Below, piece after piece: positions 46,190 through 54,019 of a stretch of DNA of 64,000 nucleotides. A program made the translations under genes and the position numbers. The first letter of the stretch is position 1, and every line of letters begins with the position of its first letter. The notes under the pieces were generated by a model that ran no database searches, was not told the DNA's origin, and saw only the letters and a program-made list of their open reading frames with translations. The DNA comes from Allobosea sp035944375 (GTDB lineage: Bacteria > Pseudomonadota > Alphaproteobacteria > Rhizobiales > Beijerinckiaceae), in assembly GCF_035944375.1 (NCBI RefSeq), contig NZ_DASZBE010000018.1, one strand, 5' to 3'.

Positions 46190-46490
46190 TGGTGGGCTTT
46201 CCCTGGATTTGCGATCATGAGGTCCCGCACCCGCTTCGTGTGCCCCGCGCCGCCCGCCTGGCAGCGCAGTTCGACCGTTTCGATCGGCGCCCGGACGAAC
46301 AGCTCGCGCACCTCGGGCACGTCGTTCAACGACAGGATGAAGCGGCCTTGAAGGCGCTGTAAAGCGGCGCTGAGGCGTTCGAAGTCGGCGCGCTCGCATA
46401 ATCCCCGGCCATAATAGTGCTCAGTGCCCCAATAGGGCGGGTCGAGATAGAACAGCGTCTTCGGCCGGTCCCAGCGCTGGCCGCCGAGAA
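46186..46490 (-). pseudogene. C-terminal fragment of D12-class DNA adenine methyltransferase
   Basis: About 100 residues read DRPKTLFYLDPPYWGTEHYY, then ERLSAALQRLQGRFILSLND and VPEVRELFVRAP. This is the C-terminal third of a phage-type N6-adenine methylase, including the catalytic DPPY. Normal proteins have about 250-270 residues with an N-terminal SAM-binding FxGxG motif, absent here. Upstream of about 46490 the frame stays open but no longer resembles a methylase and is replaced by low-complexity, Arg-rich sequence. The gene is therefore truncated at its 5' end and cannot make an active enzyme. It is followed, with overlap, by the small membrane protein gene. Confidence 0.75.
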
Positions 46491-46604
46491 CTGATCTTGA
46501 TCGGCAACGCTCCCTCCCCCCACCCGCCAATATGTCGCGGGCGGCTGCGTGGTGTTTGCCCACTGCGCCTCCTATCCTGCCGCAACGGAAATGGGGTGGG
46601 ATGG

Positions 46605-46943
46605 ATGATGCCGGATATGACGTCGCCGCTGAAGACCGAGATCGGCCGCATTCTGGCGTGGTCGCTGTTCCTGCCCGTGCTTTGTGCCTGGCCGTTCCTG
46701 TCGGCGATGCCGCTGTTCTCGCTCTGGGGCGGCGGGCATTCCGTCCTGTTCTTCTCGATCGAGGCGGTGATGCTGCTGTTCGGCTTCTGGCCGCTGCTGG
46801 CGCTGCTGGGCGTTGGCGCCGTGTTGCGCGTCGAGGGCACGCAGCGTCTGGGCGGCACGCGCAGCGAGCGCGGCCTGTGGCTGGGCGCCTATGCCACGCT
46901 CTGGACCGGGCTCTACCTGATCGTCGCCTTCGCGCGGCCCTGA
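46605..46943 (+). CDS. Small hypothetical membrane protein
   Basis: The 112-aa product has three membrane helices: ILAWSLFLPVLCAWPFLSA, SVLFFSIEAVMLLFGFWPLL and LWLGAYATLWTGLYLIVAFA, with a loop RVEGTQRLGGTRSERG. I do not recognise a family. Two adjacent ATGs at 46605 and 46608, preceded by GGGGTGGGATGG, are equally possible starts; a third at 46617 also exists. It lies between the methylase remnant (opposite strand) and the EcfG-type promoter. Confidence 0.7.
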   Translation: MMPDMTSPLKTEIGRILAWSLFLPVLCAWPFLSAMPLFSLWGGGHSVLFFSIEAVMLLFGFWPLLALLGVGAVLRVEGTQRLGGTRSERGLWLGAYATLWTGLYLIVAFARP

Positions 46944-46969
46944 CGCGCGCGGCATCGCCCTTGCCACAC

Positions 46970-46994
46970 GGAACAGCCCCGAAGACGGGGCGTT
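46970..46994 (+). promoter_or_regulatory. EcfG-type general stress promoter (GGAAC-N16-CGTT)
   Basis: GGAAC at 46970-46974 is separated by exactly 16 bases from CGTT at 46991-46994. This is the full consensus for the alphaproteobacterial general stress sigma factor EcfG (PhyR-NepR-EcfG system). Transcription would begin near 47001, about 17 bases ahead of the DUF6894 start at 47018, leaving a short leader that contains the GGAGGG ribosome site. The placement makes a functional promoter likely. Confidence 0.75.
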
Positions 46995-47017
46995 CAAGCG
47001 GTGTGGAGGGTCGCGTC

Positions 47018-47338
47018 ATGCCCAAATACTTCATCACCAGCGACGACGGGTCCGGGCCGCGGCGGGAGCCTGAGCCGGTCGATTTTCCCGACGAGAAGGC
47101 CGCGACGGACGACGCCCAGACCTCGCTCGCGGATATGGCGGGCGAGATCCTGCCGGACGGCAAGCACGCCGCCTTCTCGATCAGGTTGAATGACGAAGCC
47201 GGCGCGGAGGTCTATCGCGCCTCGCTGACATTCGACGCCAGCACCGGCGAGGAGACACGGGCCGCCGCCGCGGAGGACGCGCGCGAGTGCGAGGCGGCGG
47301 CCGACTCGGTCGCGGCGCTGATCAAGAGCGATCCCTGA
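47018..47338 (+). CDS. DUF6894 family small protein
   Basis: The 106-aa product begins MPKYFITSDDGSG and continues VDFPDEKAATDDAQTSLADM, the pattern of DUF6894: an aromatic beta-strand, a short acidic segment and an EAAxxxA helix. A beta-hairpin with SIRLNDEAGAEVYRASLTFD follows, then an Ala/Glu-rich helix tail (EETRAAAAEDARECEAAADS). The family is abundant in Rhizobiales and of unknown function. The ATG has GGAGGG eight bases upstream. The EcfG-type promoter directly before it points to induction under general stress. Confidence 0.8.
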   Translation: MPKYFITSDDGSGPRREPEPVDFPDEKAATDDAQTSLADMAGEILPDGKHAAFSIRLNDEAGAEVYRASLTFDASTGEETRAAAAEDARECEAAADSVAALIKSDP

Positions 47339-47543
47339 AGGGCGGCCGCTTCCGGCGGAAAGCCGCTCAAATGCCGGCGAATCGCTTTACGCGACGTCAA
47401 ACTGCATGAACAGGTCTTTGGGCCGCGACGTGGTTAATTTTACCTTGTTTCGGCGTTTACCTTGCGTTCATCACTGTTTCCCGGCTTTCTCCGCCTCACA
47501 GAGCGGCGCCCGACGCCGCGGGTTCGGGGACAGGTTGTCGACC

Positions 47544-48167
47544 ATGGCGAAGAAGTCTCTCACCGTTTCGGCTTTCGCGGCGTCCACCGTCACGGCGGCC
47601 CTGCTGCTCGGCGCCGGCGCCGCCCAGGCCGGCGGCTGCTACGGCTCCTCCTGCCGTCCCGCTCCCTGCCATGGCACGGCCTGCTACAACCTCGTCGAGA
47701 CGCCGCCGGTCTACGGCTCCATTGCCGAGACGCAGGTCGCGCGCCCGGCCAAGACCCATCGCCGCATCGTGCCGGCGCAGTACGACTACGTCACCGAGAA
47801 GGTGATGATCCAGCCGGCCCGGCAGATTCCGCACCATGTCCCGGCGCAGTATTCGTCCATCCAGGAAAAGGTCCTGATCTCGCCCGGCGGCAAGCGCTGG
47901 GAGGTCACCACCGACGCCCATGGCCGCACCACCGGCTGCTGGGTATATGACAAGCCGCAATATGGCTACCGCCAGCGCACGGTCGAGGTTTCGCCGGCCC
48001 GGGTCGAGTACGAGACGGTTCCCGCCGTCTACACCCAGCGCCAGCGCAAGGTGATGGTGCGGCCGACGCAGGTCCTGCACGAGACCGTGCCGGCCGTCTA
48101 TGAGACCCGCCATCGCAAGGTGCTGGTGAGCCCCGGCTCGAAGCACTGGCAGAGGGCCGGCTACTGA
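47544..48167 (+). CDS. Secreted Tyr/Val/Pro repeat protein, function unknown
   Basis: The 207-aa product has a clear signal peptide (MAKKSLTVSAFAASTVTAAL, cleavage near AQAGG), a Cys-rich start of the mature protein (GGCYGSSCRPAPCHGTACYN), and then an internal repeat of the type VPAxYxxxxxKVxxxP. Units are near IVPAQYDYVTEKVMIQP, HVPAQYSSIQEKVLISPG, TVPAVYTQRQRKVMVRP and TVPAVYETRHRKVLVSPG; the second and fourth end in KRW/KHW. The repeats suggest an extended beta-strand periplasmic or outer-membrane structural protein. No family is recognised. A rho-independent terminator follows 60 bases downstream. Confidence 0.8.
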   Translation: MAKKSLTVSAFAASTVTAALLLGAGAAQAGGCYGSSCRPAPCHGTACYNLVETPPVYGSIAETQVARPAKTHRRIVPAQYDYVTEKVMIQPARQIPHHVPAQYSSIQEKVLISPGGKRWEVTTDAHGRTTGCWVYDKPQYGYRQRTVEVSPARVEYETVPAVYTQRQRKVMVRPTQVLHETVPAVYETRHRKVLVSPGSKHWQRAGY

Positions 48168-48226
48168 GTTTTCGATCGAGACGTATTGTTGACTGACTGC
48201 CTTTGACTACGGAAAAGACCACTCAA

Positions 48227-48251
48227 CCCCGGCTTCGGCCGGGGTTTTTTT
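48227..48251 (+). terminator. Rho-independent terminator after the repeat-protein gene
   Basis: CCCCGGC (48227-48233), loop TTCG, GCCGGGG (48238-48244), then seven T (48245-48251). The stem is a perfect seven base pairs, all G-C, with a stable UUCG tetraloop and a T tract, the textbook layout. It ends transcription of the gene at 47544-48167. Confidence 0.92.
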
Positions 48252-48281
48252 ATGGGTTGCCCGTATTCGACGACACACCCT

Positions 48282-48392
48282 CCCCGTCATCCTGGACAAG
48301 CCGCGAAGCGGCGCAGGCCGGGATCCATCATAAGGCGCCGTCCTGCCCTGTGATGGATCCCGGTCGGCCTGCGGCCGCCCAGGATGACGGGG
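48282..48392. repeat. Extragenic palindromic repeat (CCCCGTCATCCTGG family)
   Basis: CCCCGTCATCCTGG at 48282-48295 is the exact reverse complement of 48379-48392. An inner pair, CCGGGATCCATCA at 48318-48330, matches 48351-48363, and GCCGCGAAGCGGC-type small stems lie between. It sits between the terminator and the membrane protein gene on the opposite strand. Similar GTCATCCTGGACAAG...GGATCCATCA elements are remembered as widespread in Rhizobiales. It is a third repeat family in the window. Confidence 0.85.
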
Positions 48393-48441
48393 TGGTGGGG
48401 ATGACGGGCAGCAGTGTGTGCCGTAGCAGCCGCGCGACGCC

Positions 48442-48711
48442 CTATCCCAGCCCGCCCATCAGCAGCGCGAGCACGCCGACGCCGAGGAAGAAGGCGAGCA
48501 GGCGGGCGGGCATGGCGACGAGCGCGCCCGGCGAGCGGCCGAGCGAAAGGCCGGCGACGATCTCGGTCAGGCCGAGCCCGAGCAGAACGAGGATGAAGGG
48601 CGGAAAGCCGGCGGAGGGTGCGAGCCCCCCGGCCTTGTAGACCAGGGCAACAAGGGCGCCGAGGGCCGCGCCGAACGCGACGAAGACAAGCTCGACGCGC
48701 GTGAACCGCAT
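48442..48711 (-). CDS. Small hypothetical membrane protein downstream of IF-1
   Basis: The 89-aa product has three hydrophobic segments: ELVFVAFGAALGALVALVYK, FPPFILVLLGLGLTEIVAG and LLAFFLGVGVLALLMGGLG. I do not recognise a family. It begins eight bases after the IF-1 stop and is very likely co-transcribed with it. A role beside the translation and RNA genes of the cluster cannot be assigned. Confidence 0.72.
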   Translation of the reverse strand: MRFTRVELVFVAFGAALGALVALVYKAGGLAPSAGFPPFILVLLGLGLTEIVAGLSLGRSPGALVAMPARLLAFFLGVGVLALLMGGLG

Positions 48712-48719
48712 GAAGCGGC

Positions 48720-48992
48720 TCAGCGCCGGCGGAAGTTCTGGTTGCGCGGCGGGCCGCTGGGCGCGGGGCCGGCGGTCTTCTGGCGGAAGTTGATGCGGCC
48801 GCGATCGAGATCGTAAGGCGACATCTCGACGACGACGCGGTCGCCGGCGATGGTGCGGATGCGGTTCTTCTTCATCTTGCCGGCCGCATAGGCCAGGATG
48901 ACGTGGTCGTTGTCGAGCTTGACCCGATAATTGCCGTCCGGCAGCACTTCGACCACCGTTCCGTCGAATTCGAGCAGTTCTTCTTTAGCCAT
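48720..48992 (-). CDS. infA: Translation initiation factor IF-1 paralogue with basic tail
   Basis: The first 72 residues are a complete IF-1 OB fold: MAKEELLEFDGTVVEVLPDG, NYRVKLDNDHVILAYAAGKM and NRIRTIAGDRVVVEMSPYDL. The last 18 residues (from QKTAGPAPSG, ending NFRRR) are an Arg/Pro/Asn-rich extension that ordinary 72-aa IF-1 lacks. IF-1 binds the ribosomal A site during initiation. Extended copies next to DEAD-box helicase genes in Rhizobiales are probably second IF-1 genes, perhaps used in cold or stress. The 84-base gap to the helicase and the shared strand suggest co-transcription. Confidence 0.9.
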   Translation of the reverse strand: MAKEELLEFDGTVVEVLPDGNYRVKLDNDHVILAYAAGKMKKNRIRTIAGDRVVVEMSPYDLDRGRINFRQKTAGPAPSGPPRNQNFRRR

Positions 48993-49076
48993 TCTGTCGT
49001 CCTTCGTGTGCCCGTTGGCGCAGGGAATGGACCGGCCCCTCGAGGCCGGCCCGTCCCGGTTCTGGCTCGTCGCGCG

Positions 49077-50510
49077 TCAGTTCGCGCGCCGCCGGGCGCC
49101 GTTGGTGCGTGGTTGCTGTGTTCTTTGCTGCAAGAACGCGACGCCGCCAAGTCCTTCCTTGGCGGAACCGACGTCTTTTCGCGCAGCCGGCGCGTCCGTG
49201 CGCTGCGGCCGCTCGCTGCGGGGCGCGTCGGACCGCGGGCCGCCATGCGCCGGCTTCGCCGACTGCGGCCGGCCCGAGCGCTCGCCTTGCGGCCGGCCCT
49301 GATCACGACCGCCGCCGCCCTGCTGGCCACGTCCGCCGCGACCCTGGTTCTGGGGCGGCTTCTTGGGGGTGCGGCCGTCCCAATACGGCACCTCGCCCAT
49401 GGGCGTGATGGCGATGCGGGTCAGCTTCTCGATGGCGGCGAGGTCGCCGCGCTCTTCGGGCGTGCAGAAGGCGATCGCCATGCCCGAGGCGCCGGCGCGC
49501 GCGGTGCGGCCGATGCGGTGGACATAGGTTTCGGCGACGTTGGGCAGGTCGAACTGCACGACATGGCTGATGCCGTCGACATCGATGCCGCGGGCGGCGA
49601 TGTCGGTGGCGACGAGGATGCGCAGCTCGCCGTCACGGAAGGCGCCGAGCGCCCGCTCGCGCTGGCCCTGGCTCTTGTTGCCATGGATCGCGGCGGACTT
49701 GATGCCGGAAACTTCGAGCTGGCGGACGACCTTGTCGGCGCCGTGCTTGGTGCGGGTGAAGACGATGGCACGCTCCATCTCAGGCACGCTCAGGGTCTTC
49801 GCCAGCAGAGCCGGCTTCTCGCCGGGCGTGGTGAAGATGACGCGCTGGTCGATCTTCTCGGCGGTCGTGGCCACCGGCGCGACCGAGACCTCGACGGGAT
49901 CGCTCAGATAGGCGCCAGCGATCTCGCGGATCGGCTTGGGCATCGTCGCCGAGAACAGCAGGGTCTGGCGCTTCTTCGGGATCAGCGTGGCGATCCGGCG
50001 CAGCGCATGGACGAAGCCGAGGTCGAGCATCTGGTCGGCCTCGTCGAGGACGAGATACTCGATCTCGCGCAGCGAGACGGCGCGCTGGTCGACCAGGTCG
50101 AGCAAGCGTCCGGGCGTCGCCACGAGGATGTCGACATGCTGGCCGAGCGCGCGGATCTGCTTGCCGACCGGCACGCCGCCGAAGACGACGGCCGACTTGA
50201 CGGTGGTGAACTGGGCGTAGGCGCGGATCGAGGTCTCGATCTGGGCGGCGAGCTCACGCGTCGGCGAGAGGATCAGCGCGCGCACCTGGCGCGTTTCCAT
50301 GCGGCGCGGCTGGCTGAGCAGCCTGTGGATCAGCGGCAGGGAGAAGGCGGCGGTCTTGCCGGTGCCGGTCTGGGCGGCGCCGAGGAGGTCGCGGCCCTGG
50401 AGGATGTGGGGGATGGCCTGGGCCTGGATCGGCGTCGGCGTGGTGTAACCTTCGGAAGCGAGCGCCTTGAGAAGCTGCTCGGCCAGGCCGAGGTCGGTAA
50501 ATTGGGTCAA
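49077..50510 (-). CDS. DEAD-box RNA helicase, RhlE-like
   Basis: The product (about 477 aa) has all DEAD-box motifs in order: the Q motif (TPTPIQAQAIP), motif I AQTGTGKTAAF, Ia PTRELAAQI, II LDEADQMLD, III FSATMPK, then ATDIAARGIDV and YVHRIGRTARAG. The C-terminal 110 residues are a Gly/Arg/Gln/Pro-rich RNA-binding tail (QNQGRGGRGQQGGGGR). The start is placed at a TTG at 50510 (MTQFTDLGL, with GGAAAG upstream), which matches homologues; a GTG at 50546 would add 12 residues. It unwinds RNA, for example in ribosome assembly or cold-adapted decay. It follows a csp gene on the same strand. Confidence 0.93.
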   Translation of the reverse strand: MTQFTDLGLAEQLLKALASEGYTTPTPIQAQAIPHILQGRDLLGAAQTGTGKTAAFSLPLIHRLLSQPRRMETRQVRALILSPTRELAAQIETSIRAYAQFTTVKSAVVFGGVPVGKQIRALGQHVDILVATPGRLLDLVDQRAVSLREIEYLVLDEADQMLDLGFVHALRRIATLIPKKRQTLLFSATMPKPIREIAGAYLSDPVEVSVAPVATTAEKIDQRVIFTTPGEKPALLAKTLSVPEMERAIVFTRTKHGADKVVRQLEVSGIKSAAIHGNKSQGQRERALGAFRDGELRILVATDIAARGIDVDGISHVVQFDLPNVAETYVHRIGRTARAGASGMAIAFCTPEERGDLAAIEKLTRIAITPMGEVPYWDGRTPKKPPQNQGRGGRGQQGGGGRDQGRPQGERSGRPQSAKPAHGGPRSDAPRSERPQRTDAPAARKDVGSAKEGLGGVAFLQQRTQQPRTNGARRRAN

Positions 50511-50690
50511 AACAGGTCTTTCCGGACGCCGCGACGCAAGGGGCACATGTGGGTCTCGGCTGTGCCGCCGGATTGCGCCCGGCCTTTGAATATTGAATCT
50601 GTCCCGCCGGCGAACCGCTAAGCCACAGCGCCGGAAGGTGTCGTGCGTGAACCAGGCCGGCGCTTGGCCGGCCTGGAGAGTCTGACTGCC

Positions 50691-50900
50691 TCAGGCGACG
50701 GCGAGGTTGCCGGCCGAGGACTTGCCGGTCTTGCGATCGGCGACGAGCTCGAACGACACGACCTGGCCTTCGACCAGCTCGCGCAGACCGGCGCGCTCGA
50801 CGGCGGAGATGTGGACGAACACGTCCTGCCCGCCATTCTCAGGGGTGATGAAACCGTAGCCCTTGGTGGCGTTGAACCACTTGACGGTGCCCTTGTTCAT
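50691..50900 (-). CDS. Cold-shock domain protein (CspA family)
   Basis: The 69-aa product is a single cold-shock domain: MNKGTVKWFNATKGYGFITP, with RNP1 (KGYGFI) and RNP2 (VFVHIS). It binds single-stranded RNA and DNA and melts structures in mRNA. A good ribosome site, AAGGAC, lies eight bases before the ATG. It is the first gene of the minus-strand run csp - DEAD helicase - IF-1 paralogue - membrane protein. The roughly 290 bases upstream to the iorB end contain no gene and presumably hold its promoter and leader. Confidence 0.96.
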   Translation of the reverse strand: MNKGTVKWFNATKGYGFITPENGGQDVFVHISAVERAGLRELVEGQVVSFELVADRKTGKSSAGNLAVA

Positions 50901-51191
50901 ATTGGTCGTCCTTACGTTTCAGATCCGCGTATATCGGGAAGACACGGCTGGGCGCGCGGACGCCTGCCATGGTCTCGTAGTCGATGTGTGGTGGATCTGA
51001 ATCGTGCCCGCCGTCCGGAACGAACCGCGCGGAGGATGGCCAGAACCCGGCCGCATCTCGTCTTACATGGAGAGGCCTAGCACAAATTGCAACGCGGGTC
51101 CAGCGAGGGCTGGCCAAGGCAAAGGCGGCAGGCTCGCCGGAGCCCGCCGCCTTGCATCCTGCGTTGGTCAGGGCCCGGGCCCGCGACGACG

Positions 51192-53369
51192 TCAGACCGT
51201 TCCGCCGACCATCGGCAACTGGCGCGGGCGGCCCTTGCCGAGGCGGGCAAGCGCGTTGGCGACCGCCGGCCCGATCGGCGGCACGCCGGGCTCGCCGACG
51301 CCGGTCGGCTTCTCGCTCGACGCGATGATCGCGACCTCGACCTGCGGCATTTCCTCGAAGCGCAGCGAGCGATAGCTGTCGAAATTGGTCTGCACCGGCT
51401 TGCCCTTGTCGAGCGTGATCTCGCCATAGAGGGCATGGCCGAGGCCAAAGCCGATGCCGCCTTCCATCTGCGCGCGGATGACGTCGGGATTGACCGCAAT
51501 GCCGCAATCGATCGCGCACCAGACCTTGTGAACCTTGGGCTCGCCATTCTGCCCCACTGAGACCTCGGCGATCTGCGCGACGAAGGAGCCGAAGCTCTCC
51601 GCCACCGCGACGCCGCGGGCCCGGCCATTGCCGGCGTCGGGGCCGGTCCATTTCGCCAGTTCCGCGACAGCCGTGAGCACGCCCGCCAGACGCGGCTCCT
51701 TGCCCATCAAAGCGAGACGGCCAGCGACAGGGTCCTGCCCCGCAGCCTGGAGCAGTTCGTCGACGAAGCACTCGACGGCATAGGCGGTGTGGGTGTGCCC
51801 GACCGAACGCCACCACAGGGTCGGAACGCCGACCTTCGCCGTGTGGACCTCGCAGCGGAAATCGGCGACCTCATAGGGCAGTTCGCTGGCGCCCTCGACC
51901 ATGGTCGCGTCGATTCCGTTCTTCACCGTCATCGCCTCGAAGGGCGTCCCGAGGAAGAAGGACTGGCCGACGATGCTGTTGGTCCAGGCGGTGATCTTGC
52001 CGTCCTTCACCGCGCCACGCAGGCGGTGGACGAAGAGCGGGCGATAATGGCCGCCGGTCAGGTCGTCCTCACGGGTCCAGACCAGCTTGACCGGCCGGTT
52101 GGGGCCGATCGCCTTGGCGCACATGGCCAGTTCCGCCGCCAGATGCTGACTGACCTGGGCGCGCCGCCCGAAGGAGCCGCCGGCCAGCATGGTCTCGAGT
52201 TGCACCTTTTCGGGCGGCAGTCCGAGGATCGTGGCGATGGTCATGTGCTCGGTGGTCTGAAACTGACTGCCAAAGCGGGCGAGCGCGCCCTGCGCGTTCC
52301 ATTCGAGATAGCCGTCGAGCGGCTCCATCGGCGCATGCGCCAGATAGGGGAAGACGTATTCAGCCTCGATCACCTTCTCGGCCCTGGCGAGCACGGCGTC
52401 CGCATCGCCATGGCGGCCTGCGATCGTGCCGGGCGTGCGGGCGAGCGCGCGGTATTCGGCGATGAGCTCGGCGCTGCCTCGGGTCTCGGCCCCGCTCTCG
52501 TCCCAGACGACCTTCAGCGCCTCGCGGCCCTTGAGCGCCGGCCACATGCCCTGCGCATAGACGGCGACGCCGAAGTCGATCTGCTTGACGTCGACGACGC
52601 CCCTGATCTTCAGGGCCTCGGTCGCATCGAAGCTCGCGACCTTGCCCCCGAAGCGGGGAGCACGGGCCACGACGACGGTCAGCATGTCCGGCGCGCTGAT
52701 GTCGATGGTGAACTGCGCCTTGCCGCGGGCCTTGTCGGCGCTGTCGAGCCGCTTGACCGCGCCCTCCTTGCCGATCAGCCGGAACTGCGCGGGTGCCTTC
52801 AGGGGCACGTCGGCCGGTGCCGGCAGCTTGGCGGCGGCATCAGCGAACTCGCCGAAGCGGCCCTGCTTGCCGGAGGCGTGCTTGAGCACGCCGGCCTCGA
52901 TGCCGATCTCACCGGCCGGGACCTTCCAGGCCTGCGCCGCCGCCTGCACCAGCATGATTCGGGCGGTCGCGGCGGCCTTGCGGATCTGGTCGAAAGAATT
53001 GGCCATGGCGGTGGAGCCGCCGGTGCCCTGCACGCCGAAGGCGAGGTTGGCGTAGAGCTTGACGTCGGCGGGCGCATGCTCGGCGCGCATCTGGCTCCAG
53101 TCGGCGTCCATCTCCTCGGCGACGAGCGTGGCGAGCCCGGTGAAGGGCCCCTGCCCGAACTCGATATGCTTGACCAGGACGGTGATGCTGTGGTCGGCGG
53201 CGACGCGGATGAACGCGTTGGGGGCAAACGTCGCCGTTCCTCCCGGCCGGAACGCTTGCGCGGCGCCGGACTGGGCGCGAGCGGCCTTCGGGAGCTGCAA
53301 TGCGATGATGAGACCGCCGGCGCCGGCGAGCAGCGAGCGGCGCGAGAGGGTGAGATCATGGGCGGTCAT
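51192..53369 (-). CDS. iorB: Molybdopterin-binding subunit of aldehyde/isoquinoline oxidoreductase family
   Basis: The 725-aa product begins with a twin-arginine export signal, SRRSLLAGAGGLIIALQLP, and is a xanthine dehydrogenase-type large subunit. Visible features are HIEFGQGPFTGLATLVAEEM, LAGGSFGRRAQVSQHLAAEL, and the late GVGEPGVPPIGPAVANAL with the conserved Glu near the Mo centre. Paired with an (2Fe-2S) subunit, it resembles isoquinoline 1-oxidoreductase and similar periplasmic hydroxylases that pass electrons to a cytochrome; the true substrate is unknown. It starts two bases after the iorA stop. A third, cytochrome subunit is not in the window. Confidence 0.88.
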   Translation of the reverse strand: MTAHDLTLSRRSLLAGAGGLIIALQLPKAARAQSGAAQAFRPGGTATFAPNAFIRVAADHSITVLVKHIEFGQGPFTGLATLVAEEMDADWSQMRAEHAPADVKLYANLAFGVQGTGGSTAMANSFDQIRKAAATARIMLVQAAAQAWKVPAGEIGIEAGVLKHASGKQGRFGEFADAAAKLPAPADVPLKAPAQFRLIGKEGAVKRLDSADKARGKAQFTIDISAPDMLTVVVARAPRFGGKVASFDATEALKIRGVVDVKQIDFGVAVYAQGMWPALKGREALKVVWDESGAETRGSAELIAEYRALARTPGTIAGRHGDADAVLARAEKVIEAEYVFPYLAHAPMEPLDGYLEWNAQGALARFGSQFQTTEHMTIATILGLPPEKVQLETMLAGGSFGRRAQVSQHLAAELAMCAKAIGPNRPVKLVWTREDDLTGGHYRPLFVHRLRGAVKDGKITAWTNSIVGQSFFLGTPFEAMTVKNGIDATMVEGASELPYEVADFRCEVHTAKVGVPTLWWRSVGHTHTAYAVECFVDELLQAAGQDPVAGRLALMGKEPRLAGVLTAVAELAKWTGPDAGNGRARGVAVAESFGSFVAQIAEVSVGQNGEPKVHKVWCAIDCGIAVNPDVIRAQMEGGIGFGLGHALYGEITLDKGKPVQTNFDSYRSLRFEEMPQVEVAIIASSEKPTGVGEPGVPPIGPAVANALARLGKGRPRQLPMVGGTV

Positions 53370-53371
53370 AC

Positions 53372-53830
53372 TCAACCCTCCAGGCTGCGGGCGGCGGCGT
53401 GGATCGCCGTGCGGATGCGGGCATAGGTGGCGCAGCGGCAGATGTTGCCGTTCATGGCGGCGTCGATGTCGCCGTCGCTGGGCTTGGGGTTGTCCTTGAG
53501 CAGCGCGACCGCGCTCATCACCTGGCCTGACTGGCAATAGCCGCATTGGGGAACGTCGATTGTGTCCCAGGCGGCCTGGACCGCCCGTGCTTCCTTGCTG
53601 TCGAGCGCCTCGATCGTGGTGACCTTGCCTTCGACCGCCGACACCGGCGTGACGCAGGAACGGACCGGCTGGCCGTCGATCCAGACCGTGCAGGCGCCGC
53701 ATTGCGCGACACCGCAGCCGAATTTCGTGCCGGTCAGTCCGAGATTGTCCCGGAGCGCCCAGAGAAGGGGCGTGTCGTCGTCGACATCGACGCTATGGGT
53801 GCGTCCATTGACGGTGAGTGTATGGGCCAT
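53372..53830 (-). CDS. iorA: (2Fe-2S)-binding subunit of Mo-hydroxylase
   Basis: The 152-aa product has an N-terminal ferredoxin-like (2Fe-2S) domain (GCGVAQCGACTVWIDG) and a C-terminal four-helix (2Fe-2S) domain (PQCGYCQSGQVM, later GNICRCATYARI). All eight cluster cysteines are visible. It carries electrons from the molybdenum site of its partner. It leads the two-gene operon with iorB, and it faces the TetR gene across a gap with a 32-base operator-like palindrome. Confidence 0.92.
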   Translation of the reverse strand: MAHTLTVNGRTHSVDVDDDTPLLWALRDNLGLTGTKFGCGVAQCGACTVWIDGQPVRSCVTPVSAVEGKVTTIEALDSKEARAVQAAWDTIDVPQCGYCQSGQVMSAVALLKDNPKPSDGDIDAAMNGNICRCATYARIRTAIHAAARSLEG

Positions 53831-53947
53831 GACTGCCTCGCGGTGGAAATGCGATGTGAAGAAGCGGAACGTCGCCTGGCCGCAGGGGTTATCCTCGAAC
53901 CCGATCCGGCATAGCGTCTGCCGGCGATCAAAAGGGCGATCAGCCGG

Positions 53948-53979
53948 AAATAGACTTTCTGTATCAATTCAGTCTATTT
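53948..53979. promoter_or_regulatory. 32-base palindromic operator between iorA and tetR
   Basis: AAATAGACT (53948-53956) and AGTCTATTT (53971-53979) are exact reverse complements around a 14-base spacer that includes GTATCAATTC. It lies between the divergent iorAB and TetR genes, about 40 bases before the regulator start. TetR repressors bind such symmetric sites in their own control region, so this is most likely the operator for autoregulation and for iorAB control. Confidence 0.75.
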
Positions 53980-54019
53980 GGGATAGTCGCTCAAAGGCTG
54001 GAATTCGTCAAGAGTGGCA

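Noticed and set aside
48282..48392. Repeat considered as part of a CRISPR array
   Set aside because: It is a single inverted pair without regularly spaced direct repeats or cas genes.
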